A DNA stretch of 64,000 bases from Vombatus ursinus (taxonomy: Eukaryota > Chordata > Mammalia > Diprotodontia > Vombatidae): the NCBI RefSeq assembly GCF_900497805.2, contig NW_020949602.1, forward strand, positions 9,234,298-9,298,297. The letters run 5' to 3'. Positions 35,346-45,480 of this stretch are shown here, piece after piece. The position numbers and the translations under genes were made by a program. Each line of letters begins with the position of its first letter. The stretch's first letter is position 1. The notes under the pieces were generated by a model. That model was not told where the DNA came from. It saw nothing but the letters and a program-made list of their open reading frames with translations, and did no database searches.

Positions 35346-35754
35346 ACTTCCATTGGCCTGGCAAGATGAGTGAGAAGTTATCAAAAGAGACACATACACT
35401 TTGTGAACTGTAAAGCTCTATATAAATGTTGGCCATTATCAGTGGAAGGAATAGCCCCCTTTTCTTTCAGTGACCCATGTCCTTCTCGTTTTCCAATTAG
35501 CCCAAGACTGATCTTGAAGCCAGGAAGTCTCAACAAGCCAAATGTATCCGCTCAATCTGTTTTTGCCCCTTCTTTTCATCATTTCCAACACATGACTGTG
35601 AATCCTTCTATGAGTAATATTAATAGTACCATAAACTGATGAGCTTCATTCATCATGGTCCAAAGGAAAGAGCATGTACTCTGGAGTTATAGAATCTATG
35701 TTCAAATCCTACCTCTGAAGCTTATTAGCCTTTGGCACATCCCTTTATAATGAC

Positions 35755-36003
35755 AGTCACAAGAGCTACCATTTCTATGTCACTTTAAGGTTTGCAGAAT
35801 ACTCTATAAATATTATCTCATTTGCTTCTCACAACAATCCTGTGAAGTAGGAGCTGCTGTTGTCCACATTTTATAGATGAGAAAATAGACCCAGGCTAAG
35901 TGACTTGCCTGGGGTCACACAGCTAGTAAATGTCTGAGGCTGACTTTGAACTCAGGTCTCACTGACCCTAAGCCCAGTGCTCTGTGCATCCCCTAGCTGC
36001 CTT
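35755..36003 (-). repeat. MIR/Mar1-type SINE, antisense, near complete
   Basis: 'actttaaggtttgcagaata', 'attatctcatttgcttctca', 'ggggtcacacagctagtaaa', 'tgtctgaggctgactttgaa' and 'cccctagctgcct'. Confidence 0.88.
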
Positions 36004-36189
36004 TAACATAACACTATGGCTCAAATCATATCCACCAAAAGGATACTTAAAAAGCAAAGCTAATCGTGCGTAATAGAGATCTGCCATTTCTGTCCAATTC
36101 TTGTTTTCTATTCTACTGTGTAAATGGAAATCCTCATTTTATTTGGCTTCTGTTATGTTCAAAATAAAAATAAAACATTTTATAAATAA

Positions 36190-36420
36190 GGATTAATTCA
36201 CTTTAATTTCATTTTCTTCCCAATTACATGTAAAAATGATTTTTAACATTTGTTGGGGCTGTTTTTTTTTTGTTTTGAGTTTCAAATTCTATCCCTTCCC
36301 CCCTCCCTGAGATAATAAGCAATCTGATAAAGGTTGTACATATACAATCATGGAAAATAATAAAATAATTTTTAAAATTAAAAACTAATAATAAATATTG
36401 TAATGTGATAAAAATCCAGG
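36190..36420 (-). repeat. L1-type 3' tail, antisense
   Basis: The reverse complement reads 'gggatagaatttgaaactca' then A-rich tail with 'gttaaaaatcatttttacat', matching the tail layout of the other L1 copies in the window. Confidence 0.6.
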
Positions 36421-36874
36421 GCTTCGACTCCAAGCAGAGTATGATTGTCTCATATTTTTGCTCCTGCCTGCTGAGCAGAACGCAAGCCGGAGCTTAGCAG
36501 CCCCACAAGGGGATGCCTTAGATGGGTGCTTTTACCTCTTATGACTCAGTTTACCTTCTGGACTTGGAAAATTGGCTTGCCTAGCATGGGTGACCTAGAA
36601 GGAACTTCACCTTACTTTTGCCCAGTGGCTTTAATCCATCCTAAATATCCTGTGTCCAGGAAAAGGGAAAACCTTGGGGTACATGCAACTCATGGCCTTA
36701 GGCCAACGACAGGTAGGAAATGCATTCACGTAGGTTGAGAGAGAGCCCCACAAAAGCCCGAGCACTCATGTGAAAGACTGTCTCCAGTCCTTGTCCCTTC
36801 CATTAAAGTGAAAGTCCCTCTCAATATCCCTTCTTCTTTTTCATGGCATGCATTCTTTGAACAAAGTAAACCTT

Positions 36875-37003
36875 TTTTAATTAAATTAATTTAAAAGCTT
36901 ATTCATTTATTCCTTTCTTGTGCTTCCAGAACTCCTCAGCCGAAGATGATCGCTTTGGAGAAGGGCTCTGACGGGCTGGGCTTCAGTATCGTGGGGGGCT
37001 ATG
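36875..37003 (+). repeat. Left arm (source) of 129-bp inverted repeat
   Basis: Covers 55 bp of intron with the polypyrimidine tract and AG acceptor, plus the first 74 bp of the PDZ10 exon. The reverse complement lies at 37,540-37,668. I aligned the two base by base: 127 of 129 positions match. Confidence 0.93.
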
Positions 37004-37053
37004 GAAGTCCCCATGGTGACCTGCCCATCTATGTCAAGACCATCTTTGCGAAG
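36930..37053 (+). CDS. PATJ: PATJ exon, first half of PDZ10
   Basis: 124 bp, phase 2 to 0, residues 334-375. It reads TPQPKMIALEKGSDGLGFSI then VGGYGSPHGDLPIYVKTIFA and K. It carries the canonical GLGF carboxylate-binding loop. Acceptor gtgcttccag, donor aag|gtattt. The first 74 bases of the exon plus 55 bases of the intron before it are present again, inverted, at 37,540-37,668. The pre-mRNA could therefore fold this splice site into a long duplex. Skipping this exon would shift the frame and remove PDZ10. Confidence 0.95.
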
Positions 37054-37164
37054 GTATTTTTCTTTGTTTTTACGTCACGTGTGGGTTTTCGAAAAATGAA
37101 AGAAGCCTTGGTAAGATGGCGGATGATCTTGTGCTTTACCTTGAAGCAAAGTTTTTATCCTGAT

Positions 37165-37375
37165 TGTCTCCTAATCATGGATCACAGACTTAGAGATAGA
37201 AGAGACCTCAGAGGCCGTCTCATGCAGACTCCTCATTGTACAGTTAGGGAAACTGAGGCCCGGGGGGAGGTGACTTGCCCAAGGTCACACAGGTAATAAG
37301 CATCAAAGGCAGCACTTGAACCCAAGTCCTTGGCTCCAGATCCAGTGTTCTTTCCACTGCACCACCGCATCTGAA
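37165..37375 (-). repeat. MIR SINE, antisense
   Basis: 'agagatagaagagacctcag', 'gggaaactgaggcccggggg', 'cccaaggtcacacaggtaat'. Lies in the loop between the two arms of the 129-bp inverted repeat. Confidence 0.85.
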
Positions 37376-37499
37376 GAAACCTCACCATCTGTGTGGGGGA
37401 AAGGTTGTTCCAAAGTGGAAGGGACACTCGTTGGCCATCTAGTCTAACTGATACCTCCACAAGAATCCCCTCTGCAGCACCCCCAACAAGTGGCACCCA

Positions 37500-37668
37500 G
37501 CCTGGAGTAGGGTGAAGGCATGACCAGGACTGGCCTGGTCATAGCCCCCCACGATACTGAAGCCCAGCCCGTCAGAGCCCTTCTCCAAAGCGATCATCTT
37601 TGGCTGAGGAGTTCTGGAAGCACAAGAAAGGAATAAATGAAAAAGCTTTTAAATTAATTTAATTAAAA
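37500..37668 (-). repeat. Composite inverted copy after the PDZ10 exon
   Basis: Two inverted copies lie head to tail. 37,500-37,540 is a perfect 41-bp reverse complement of 38,093-38,133. 37,540-37,668 is the reverse complement of 36,875-37,003 with two mismatches. They share only the base at 37,540. The exon copy is in antisense orientation, so it cannot act as a spliced exon of PATJ. It sits between a CR1/L3 fragment and an old dispersed repeat. Confidence 0.92.
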
Positions 37669-37879
37669 TTTCTGGGGGCATGCTCCCTCTGGTAGTCTGG
37701 TGGTCCTAGAGACCCTTCTCAGAATATGGTTTTTAAATGCATAAAATAAAACACATTGGATTTATTAAAATGTTTTTTAAAACACATTCACCGACCTCAT
37801 CCTGGAATGCCCTCGCAGGTTTCTAAAACCTGCAGCTCAACCCCTGCTTTGACCCAGAGCTCATAAGGACTACTTCATT

Positions 37880-38335
37880 ATGCACAGAAAGAGGAGGGAA
37901 GGAAGGGCCTTAGATCATCTGGTCCAATTGCCTTATTTTACTAAGAAGGGACCTTTCTCATTCCTCTCTGGGCTTTGCTCCTCACGCTCCAGATTTTTGC
38001 CCCAGCAACTTTCTTATGCCGGAAGATTCCTCTGTCCCAGAGCCCCTTCCTCTAAGGGGTTATTTTCTCCTAGAAGCTCTCTTTTAAGGAAGGACCAGGC
38101 CAGTCCTGGTCATGCCTTCACCCTACTCCAGGCCTCCCTCCTGGCTCTGAATTTCTTTCTCCTCATTCCCCCACATAGCACTTTTCAGCTTCCTTTTCTG
38201 CATTGCCTTCCCTTGTTAGAATGGAAGTTCCTTGAGGGCAGGGCTCTCCCTCTTTTTTTTTCCATCTATTTGTATTCCCAGCTTAGCACAGTACCTGGTA
38301 TGTAGTAAGTGCTTAATAAATGCTTGTTGACTTGA
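37880..38335 (+). repeat. L2-type LINE 3' end, sense
   Basis: Tail 'gaatggaagttccttgaggg', 'gcacagtacctggtatgtag', 'taagtgcttaataaatgctt'. The 141-aa frame at 37,880-38,305 is chance coding in it. Confidence 0.75.
38093..38133 (+). repeat. Source of the 41-bp inverted copy
   Basis: Identical, in reverse complement, to 37,500-37,540. It contains a short hairpin (gaccagg, 5-base loop, cctggtc). The rest of the neighbourhood is ordinary L2-like sequence, so this is taken as the original and 37,500 as the copy. Confidence 0.88.
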
Positions 38336-38409
38336 CTCACCCAAAGTCGCATGATGACAAAGCCAGCCCACGTATCCTGCAGACCACAAGGTGCTTTCCT
38401 TTCTCTGAG

Positions 38410-38870
38410 AGCAATGTGGGATCGTGGGGAGGGTCAGGAAGAGCTGGGTTCAGATCCCTCCTCAGACACTAAATCTATGACCCAGGCAAGTCGCTAAACC
38501 TCTCTGAGCCTCAGTTTCCTCATTTGTCAAATGAAGAATGTGAACTCAGAGGCCTCCAAGTTCCCTTTTAGTGCTAAATCTATGAACCTGAGGCACTGAT
38601 GGCTGCATACCACCGAAAACGATAGGGCGATTGTTGTAGCAGTTTAAATTATCGTCACCGTTAATCTCCGTATCGTAGAGCGCTTAACTTGGAATCAGGA
38701 AGACCTACATTCAAATCCTGTCTCAGACACTTACTAGCTGTGTGACCTGGACAAGTCACTGTAGTCACTTTCTGCCTCAGTTTCCTCAGCTGTAAAATGA
38801 GGAGATTGGAGTGGATAACCTTTGAGGTCTCTTCAGGAGCTTCTGATACAGTCTTTAAAGAATCTCATTA
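38410..38870 (+). repeat. Two MIR SINEs, sense
   Basis: 38,410-38,590 ('gggttcagatccctcctcag', 'gagcctcagtttcctcattt') and 38,665-38,870 ('ttggaatcaggaagacctac', 'cttactagctgtgtgacctg', 'cctcagctgtaaaatgagga'). Confidence 0.85.
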
Positions 38871-39117
38871 CATCCTTCCCAAACCCTGGGAGGTAGATCC
38901 TGTTATCATCTCCATGGGACGGCTCTAACCATCCTGTGATTCTGTGACCACGATGTGTATTTTTCCAGAGGAAAGAAGGTGATATGGAAAGAGTTTCACA
39001 GGTGGCTTTTGAAATGATTCTTTCACATGGCACCCAATTGGAGTTAGGGGCTCCAAAGGATTTAGATGTGAAAACCTTAAATTGGCCAGCTTGGTGACAG
39101 TGCCCTCTTGTTTGTAG

Positions 39118-39264
39118 GGAGCAGCAGCAGATGATGGGAGGCTGAAGCGTGGTGACCAGATATTGGCTGTTAATGGCGAGGCCCTGGAAGGCGTCACTCA
39201 CGAGCAGGCTGTAGCCATTCTAAAGCAACAGAGGGGAACTGTAACGCTCACAGTGCTGTCCTGA
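39118..39264 (+). CDS. PATJ: PATJ terminal coding exon, end of PDZ10
   Basis: Coding part of the last exon: 48 codons and the TGA stop at 39,262-39,264. It reads GAAADDGRLKRGDQILAVNG then EALEGVTHEQAVAILKQQRG and ends TVTLTVLS. As in other mammals, the protein ends directly with the last strand of PDZ10, with no tail. Acceptor ttgtttgtag. The exon continues as 3'UTR. Confidence 0.96.
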   Translation, partial: GAAADDGRLKRGDQILAVNGEALEGVTHEQAVAILKQQRGTVTLTVLS

Positions 39265-39478
39265 GCCACAGCTCATTGTGGCAAAGTCTATGAGGCAGCT
39301 GCCGCTGTGGCCAAAGCTCTATATTAAGGCACGGTCCTGGCTGGGATGAAAACCAAGCACCAGTTAACAGTAGTCCTCAGTCGATCATCATCTCCTGTAT
39401 GCTCAGAAGAGACATGTGGTTTCATCTGCCTGTAGAAAGAAATCTTCTCTGACCATCATTATCATCATCATCATCATC

Positions 39479-39512
39479 TCTCTTCTCTCTCTCTTCTCTT
39501 CTCTTCTCTTCT

Positions 39513-39590
<78 letters not shown>
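39479..39590. repeat. (TC)n microsatellite in the PATJ 3'UTR
   Basis: A (tctct)n start followed by a long pure (CT)n tract. The Arg-Glu and Ser-Leu frames across it are artefacts of the repeat. Confidence 0.97.
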
Positions 39591-39592
<2 letters not shown>

Positions 39593-41438
39593 TCCCTCTC
39601 TGCTCCTCTTTCTCCCCTCATGGTGTGGTGACCTTCTTCAATAGAAATAAGCCTTGGCCTTCTTACCTACATTGGATGGTCAACATCTCATCCTTGATCC
39701 CCTCTTCTAACAACTGTACCTGGAATTAACAAACACAGCATCACCCACAGAATGAATGGCATCGTCAGAACTCAGATGATAAGCAGAAACAAATACCAAG
39801 TGACTTGTCATCTCTGTCCTGATTTACTAATGCTAATACTTTTTCCAAGGCGGTCAGAAAACATTAGTGGTATAATTAAATTACCAGCATTCTAAATGAT
39901 AAAATAGTGAATTCTCCTATGGGACTTTATCTGTGCTCTTCTCATTAAGTCTTTACCATTGAAACATGCCTCCAATTTGGTCTTTGTGGATTAGTCTTTG
40001 ATGGTTATAATGAGTCAATTTGCAGGCCTGAAGATGAAAATATGGACAGTCTTTTGAAAACTATACCCAAATTGTTTTCTGAGCTGTGTGAAGATCACTT
40101 CTAAAATGCACCTTCAGGAGAAGAGACCGTTTCCCCAAATACCTTGGTTTGTTCGACTGGAGCAGTTAAGATTCATGTTCTGAATATCAACAAGGCAAAA
40201 TTATATTAGGGTTTCCAGAATTCCCCCGGAGTTCATCTCAGCTTACATTCCTATGCCAGTATGCTCCCACCAACGCATCCTGGAAGTGAGGGCTTCCCAG
40301 TCCCCAGCCCCTGGCCAGCTCTGTGAGTTGTATCAGGTTTGTTGCATGTCAGCTGCTGGGACCAGTTGCCTTCCCTTTATAGGAAAGACAGGGCCAGAAT
40401 TCTTACTCTTTCTGTTCTCTCCACATCAGTCATTCTGTCTGGGCAGATTGTGGGGACCATGATCAAGGGACACATGATGCCACCAATTGATTTAACAAAT
40501 GAACTGGGGGTTGGGGGGGAAGGACAGTTGTGCTTTGCTCATGTCTTCCTAGCTCCAGAGGGGCTACTCCATTGCAAAAGAGTTGCACGCCATGGAATGC
40601 AAATTTAAAAAAAAAAGAAAGAAAGAAAAATGGGAAAATCTTTCAAACTGGTCCTGTACATTATTACCAAAGGGGTGGGGGGAGGTGGGAGGCTGCTTGT
40701 CTGCAGATTCTTTTGGCTGCTTGTCAAACTCTGTAATAACTATATTAGGAAGAATAAGTACCAAGGTCAGTGATTAGCGTTATTTAACCATAACACGATT
40801 TTGTAAATGGTCAGAAAGTCATAAAAAGCAAATTTTATGGGCTCTAATTTAAAATGTTATTTAATAACGGTAGATTTTAATGGAAAATCCTCTTTGAATC
40901 TATGTAATCACAAAGTGCATTAACATGTTGGAATATTACATGGCTATTCCAAAGCATAGAGTGCCTGAATTTTATGTCTGAAATGTCTTTGGTGTCTGGC
41001 GTTGATTGCTTTTCAAACTTCTAATGGATTTTTGGCTGCGCGATGTTAGTGGGAGCTGGCTGCTCAGTGAGTAAGAAACAACAGAGTCAGGAATCTCCAG
41101 TATCTATATGTGTTTGCAAGACACCCTCCAACAGCTGAGCAGTCCTAAAACGCAAATATGCACCTTGAAGAAATCACACTGGCAAATGTGACCTCAGCAG
41201 TCTTCCCCCTGGTCAGGATGGAATGACTGCCAGAGGTATCTTGAGGACACTACAGGGTCTTGGGTTCTGTTCCTTTCCACCCACATTCTCTGCCTGTAAA
41301 AGGAGAGAAAAGGAATGGAGACCCTTCGCCCTTGTCACGGCCCAGAATGGGTAGGGCATCTGCTCCTTGTAACTTGCACTTTGTCTCTGTGTTAAATATG
41401 TACCTGCCAAAAAAAAAAAAATTACATTGCAACTTTCC

Positions 41439-41444
41439 AATAAA
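41439..41444 (+). terminator. PATJ: Possible proximal polyadenylation signal
   Basis: AATAAA in 'ttccaataaacc', just after an A-run in the PATJ 3'UTR. It may give a shorter 3'UTR; weaker than the site at 41,670 because no clear GT-rich element follows. Confidence 0.4.
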
Positions 41445-41669
41445 CCAGTCATGGTGTGTTGGGAAGTGAATGAATATCCTTCTCACCTGGGAAGGACCAG
41501 TTCTGGAAGGAAGCCACACTTTGGGTTTTAGCCAAACCATTTGGACTTTTGTTTAAAGAATAATAATAATTTGGGAGAGTAGGGTCATGGGAAGAAAGCC
41601 GTGAAATGCAGCTGCTGAATGTGTATGTATATTATTGGATCTAATGTTTTATGACTTCCAAAGATTCTA

Positions 41670-41675
41670 AATAAA
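41670..41675 (+). terminator. PATJ: Likely main polyadenylation signal of PATJ
   Basis: AATAAA in 'ttctaaataaagatc', followed about 35 bases later by a GT-rich stretch (ccattgtgtatg), the usual downstream element. Cleavage is expected near 41,690-41,700. Confidence 0.65.
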
Positions 41676-41914
41676 GATCTAGTTGAGTAAGGAGTTGCAA
41701 GAGTATCCATTGTGTATGAATCTCATTTATAAGATGAAGAGAAGTAGGAGGGAGGAATGGAGAGATGGAGGAAGAGAAGAGGGGAAGTTGGAGCTGGGGA
41801 CTTGTCCTTAGAACAGAACATGAGAAGAAGGAGCTAACAGTGATAATCATCATTTTTATTTATTTCCTACCCGCATGACCAGGGGTAAGTCACTTAACCT
41901 AATAATAACGTACA

Positions 41915-42130
41915 TGTATTTTAAGGTTTCCAAAGTTCATTTCCTCCATACACAACAATCCTGAGAGATAGCTGCTCCTACTAGACATCTTTTACAGATG
42001 AGGAAACTGAGCCTCAGAAGGGTAAAGTGACTTGCCTAGAATCACTTCTAAGGGTATGAGGTGGAATATAAACTTGGGTCTTACTGACTCCATTCCAGTG
42101 CCGTGGGCGCTGGCCATGGTGCTCCTCCAT
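41915..42130 (-). repeat. MIR SINE, antisense
   Basis: 'acagatgaggaaactgagcc' and 'gtgacttgcctagaatcact', with 'cttactgactccattccagt' following. Confidence 0.8.
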
Positions 42131-42334
42131 ACTATTTGCTAACGGGGAGAGGACGATTTCTACAACACTTTGAGTGCCTCACTTGGAGCTGCAACTTTGC
42201 AAATGGACACTCACATTGGAAGATTAAGATTTGTTGAGCCCAAGAAGTTAAATAAATTTGATGGCAGTGTTTGTTTTGTTTTTAAAGCATATAGCATTTG
42301 CATGGACAGTTACGTCAGAAATTGCCTCTTCCTA

Positions 42335-42800
42335 TTTTAATCACAGAATTTGAGATTTGGAAGAACCTTGGGGACCAACTAATCCAACCCATACATGAAA
42401 GGAATTCCCACCAGAGCATGCTGTGGCTATCCAGCCTCTGTGTGAAGACCTCCAATAAGGGAGAACCCATCACCTTCCCAAGCAGCTTGCATCACTTTGG
42501 GACAATTCTCTTTTTTAGGAATTGTTTCCTTATGTTGCAATAACGTAAATTTTGCTCTCAGCAAAGTCCCCACTTGCTCCTGGTTCTGCCCCTGTGTCCC
42601 AACAAAATGAGTCTAATCCCTTTTCCACATGGAAGGCTTTACAATTCATGAAGACAGCTCTTATGTCTCCCCTGGACCTTCTCTTCTCCAGGTCAAACAT
42701 TCCCAATTCCCTGGCTGATCTTTGTATGACACGAACTCAAGGCCCTTCATATCCTCTTTGCCCTTCTAGGAACTCTCCACTTCTGGGAGTGATTAGATTG
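42335..42800 (-). repeat. CR1/L3-type LINE 3' part, antisense
   Basis: 'ttatccagcctctgtgtgaa'-like start near 42,428, 'gagtctaatcccttttccac', 'gaagacagctcttatgtctc', 'ccttctcttctccaggtcaa' and 'aactctccacttctggga'. A long, well-aligned CR1/L3 relic. Confidence 0.8.
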
Positions 42801-43309
42801 ATAGAACAACCTTCTCCTACTCCAAACGAGCCAACACTCCCTGGCCCAGGGATATGCTAGAGTCCACTTGGCTTCAGAGATTCAGTTATTGGATTTTCAT
42901 TATGAGCATATACGTCTCGCAAATCGAGGTCTGGTTTATTGTTTTGATTGTCTAGACGAGAAAGTGATGAAGAAAATGTTATTGGTATGGATTAAGTGTG
43001 TCGGGAGTCTTTGGAGAGCATTTACCAGCATACGCCCAGGTGAGCCCATCTATAGGTGGCACCATTCCCCTGACTTACCTCAGTTTACTGCTGGGGGAGG
43101 TAAAGGAGTGAAATTCAAAAAGGCACTGATGAGCTCAGGTAACTTTTTGCTAGGCTATACCTTTGGGGGAAGGGGCAGGCTCTATAAAAAGGACTAGAGA
43201 ATGGCAGATGTCATAATTTTCAAAAAAAGAGTTAAAGATGAATTTAGCCAAACATAAGCTAGTGCATTTGACTTTTACTCCTGGCAAAAGTAAAGAATGT
43301 CCATTAAAG

Positions 43310-43450
43310 AGGCAATGCAATCTAATGGGGAAAGAGTTAGATTTGAAGTCAGGATGCCTAGGGTTCAAATCCTGCTTCTGACACTCACCACCTGAGTCAC
43401 TTAATTTCTCTGAACCTCAGTTTCCTCATCTGCAAAATAAGGATTAAATC
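43310..43450 (+). repeat. MIR SINE, sense
   Basis: 'gatttgaagtcaggatgcct', 'ctctgaacctcagtttcctc'. Confidence 0.8.
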
Positions 43451-43454
43451 AAAT

Positions 43455-43760
43455 CAACAAGTATTTGTTGAGCGCTGACTCTGTGCCAGGCTTTGTGCTA
43501 AGCATAGAAAATACAAAAAAAAAAAAAAAAAAAAAAGGCAAAAACACTGTCCCAGCCTTCAAGGAGCTCCCATGCTGATAATTCAAGAATTCAAGTGAAT
43601 CACGGCTAATTCAATTCAACAAAGATTTATTACGCACCTACTATGTGCCAGGAATAGTTCTAGGCACTAGGAATACAAAAATGAAGCAATCTTTGCCCTC
43701 AAGAAGTTTACATTCTACTAGATGGGGGGAAGAGATACAATATTACACATATAAGTAAAT
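43455..43760 (-). repeat. Two L2 tails in a row, antisense
   Basis: 43,455-43,575 ('gtatttgttgagcgctgact', then a 22-base A-run, then 'ccttcaaggagctcccatg') and 43,610-43,735 ('tattacgcacctactatgtg', 'cctcaagaagtttacattct'). Confidence 0.75.
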
Positions 43761-43861
43761 CTAAAGTAGCTCTATTTAATTTTTTTATCTATACTGTTTT
43801 TTATATTACCTTTGTTTACAAACACGTCCTTTCCCTTCCCCTAACCAGAAAGCTATCCCCT

Positions 43862-43995
43862 TTGTTGTTGTTCAGTTGTATCCAACTCTTCATGACCTCA
43901 TTTGAGTCTTCCTTGGCAAAGATGATGGAGTGGTTTGCCATTTCCTTCTCCAGCTCACTTTCCAGGTGGGGAAGCTGAGACAAACAGGTAACAAA
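43862..43995 (-). repeat. Mar1-like CORE-SINE fragment, antisense
   Basis: 'tgttgttgttcagttgtatc', 'atgatggagtggtttgccat' and 'tccttctccagctcactttc'. The 5' part of the SINE is missing. Confidence 0.8.
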
Positions 43996-44049
43996 AAATA
44001 AAAAAGAACACGGTGGAAAAAACAGTTCTGTAAAACTAACCCTTTACAT

Positions 44050-44725
44050 CAACTGAGTCAAATCAAGTCAACGAGCATTTCTCAAGAGCCTACTATATGC
44101 CAGGCACCATGCTAAGCCCTGTTGTATACGTAATGTTCCCCACCTCTGCAAACCAAGGTGGAAGAATATTTTCTCATCTCTTCTCTGGAGACATTATAAT
44201 CACAACATTCCTTTTTTTTTTTTTAACACAAAGTAAGTGGAAGGATCTGGAAAAGCCTCCTGCAAGATATGCACCTGATCAATGCTTTGCAGGAAGGTAG
44301 GGAGACTGCAAAGTGGAGGTGAAGAAAGAGTTCATGGTGCAAAAGCACGGAGATCAGAAATGGATCTTGTGTAGGGGGAAAAGACAGTTTGCCTAGAATG
44401 AACAGTGATATAGCAGAGTAACAGGAAACAAAGCTGAAAGGTTGGTGGGAGCCAGATGGCGGAGGACTTAAAATGCCACCCTGCTGATTTGGTATTTTTG
44501 TCCTAGAGGTGATAGAGAGACATTAGAAGATATTTGTATGGGGTGAGAGGTGAAGTCACTTGGTCATGTCCGTGTTTTGGGCATCTGGGTTCAGCAGCTG
44601 TGTGGAGGGGGGATTAGAGAGGGCCAAAACTGGAGCCAGGGACACCAATAGCAATAGTCCAGGAGAAAATCATGAGGGCCTGTCCCAGGCTTGAATCTGT
44701 GAGTCAAGACAGTCTAAGATGAAAC
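44050..44725 (-). repeat. L2-family fragment, antisense
   Basis: 'gagcctactatatgccaggc', 'aaagcctcctgcaagatatg', 'aatagtccaggagaaaatca', 'tgagggcctgtcccaggc'. The same family as 11,590 and 34,375 but longer. Confidence 0.6.
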
Positions 44726-44979
44726 ATATTTTGGAGAGAGTATGAGCAAGATTCTCAACTGACTGACTGTGGTTCTGAATAACATTGACAGGCATTTTTT
44801 TCATGATATTGCTGTGGGGCTCCAATACCTTTAAACATTGCCTACATTCCAGTTATCAGCATTAAATTCAATCACTTGTGAGCACCTAGGTTTAAGCAAA
44901 GCTCTTGCCAAAGATCCCTAAAATAATTCTTGTGAACAAGATAGAGAGATGTGCTTTCAACAATTCTGTAGTTAGGTCT

Positions 44980-45170
44980 GTTCTCAGTTGGCTAAATGAT
45001 TAGACACAAAGCCTTATTATTGGGTTGAAAGTGACTTAGAAGGAATACTCTAGTAGAGTGCCCTAGGGACACTGGGCCATTTAATGTTTTTATTAATGCC
45101 TTAGATGAAGATGTAGCTTTGCAGGGGACAGAAAGTAAAGAAGAATAGTGAGTACACTAGATAACAGTTG
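44980..45170 (+). repeat. CR1/L3-like ORF2 fragment, sense
   Basis: 'gtgccctagggacactgggc' then 'tttttattaatgccttagat' resembles the RT part of CR1/L3 (..FINDLDE..). Weak but consistent. Confidence 0.5.
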
Positions 45171-45224
45171 TGATGCAAAAATATTTCCATGGGATACAAT
45201 CTAGCAAGAGAAAATTTAATAGGA

Positions 45225-45480
45225 AGATGATTGCTATAATAAAGAATATGATGAATTCAGAGAAGCATAGGAAGGCTTCTACGAACCGATGCAGAGTGAA
45301 GTCAGTAGAACCAAGAAAACAATAGACATAATTACTAAAGTGATATAAATGGAAAGAAAAATATCAAAACAATGAAGACTAAATACTGCAAAATCACAGT
45401 GGTTAATCGATGTTAATTATATTAAGGCACTACTTGAGAGGTCAATGATATAAGGAGATACTGTGATTGGTGATTGATAT
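45225..45480 (+). repeat. Old L1 3' fragment, sense
   Basis: 'gcataggaaggcttctacga', 'gatgcagagtgaagtcagta' and 'gaaccaagaaaacaataga' parallel the L1 segment 'acctggaaagacttgtatgg..gaacagaaccaggag'. Confidence 0.55.

Larger units (their letters stand above)
1..41695 (+). other. PATJ: PATJ gene, 3' portion
   Basis: The 3' part of the gene for PATJ (also INADL), the multi-PDZ scaffold that joins PALS1 and Crumbs at the apical/tight-junction region of epithelial cells. Eleven coding exons were located by conserved PDZ sequence plus AG/GT junctions. Their phases (0,0,2,0,0,1,0,0,0,2,0 at exon starts) join without a break into 423 codons ending in TVTLTVLS and a stop. Known PATJ has ten PDZ domains; this piece holds the end of PDZ7 and all of PDZ8-10. 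PATJ is chosen over its paralogue MPDZ because the PDZ9-PDZ10 linker reads [15 protein letters not shown], as I recall it for PATJ, whereas MPDZ has an unrelated linker. The 5' end lies left of the window. Confidence 0.95.
39265..41695 (+). other. PATJ: PATJ 3'UTR
   Basis: About 2.4 kb between the stop and the second AATAAA. It is almost free of recognisable transposons, unlike the introns, and is AT-rich. It contains a (TC)n tract at 39,479-39,590. The distal end is inferred from the polyadenylation signal only; an alternative end after the first AATAAA at 41,439 is possible. Confidence 0.75.

Noticed and set aside
37540-37668. Extra or alternative PDZ10 exon
   Set aside because: The copy is inverted, includes only part of the exon with its acceptor, and lacks a donor; it cannot be spliced into PATJ in sense.
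37880-38305. 141-residue frame
   Set aside because: Lies in an L2 tail; no conserved domain.
5020-39264. MPDZ as identity of the PDZ exons
   Set aside because: The PDZ domains are very similar in both paralogues, but the PDZ9-PDZ10 linker ([16 protein letters not shown]) and the ending QQRGTVTLTVLS fit PATJ; MPDZ has a different linker and, as I recall, an LMVLS ending.
39403-39631. RERERE / SLSLSL frames
   Set aside because: Translations of the (TC)n tract in the PATJ 3'UTR.
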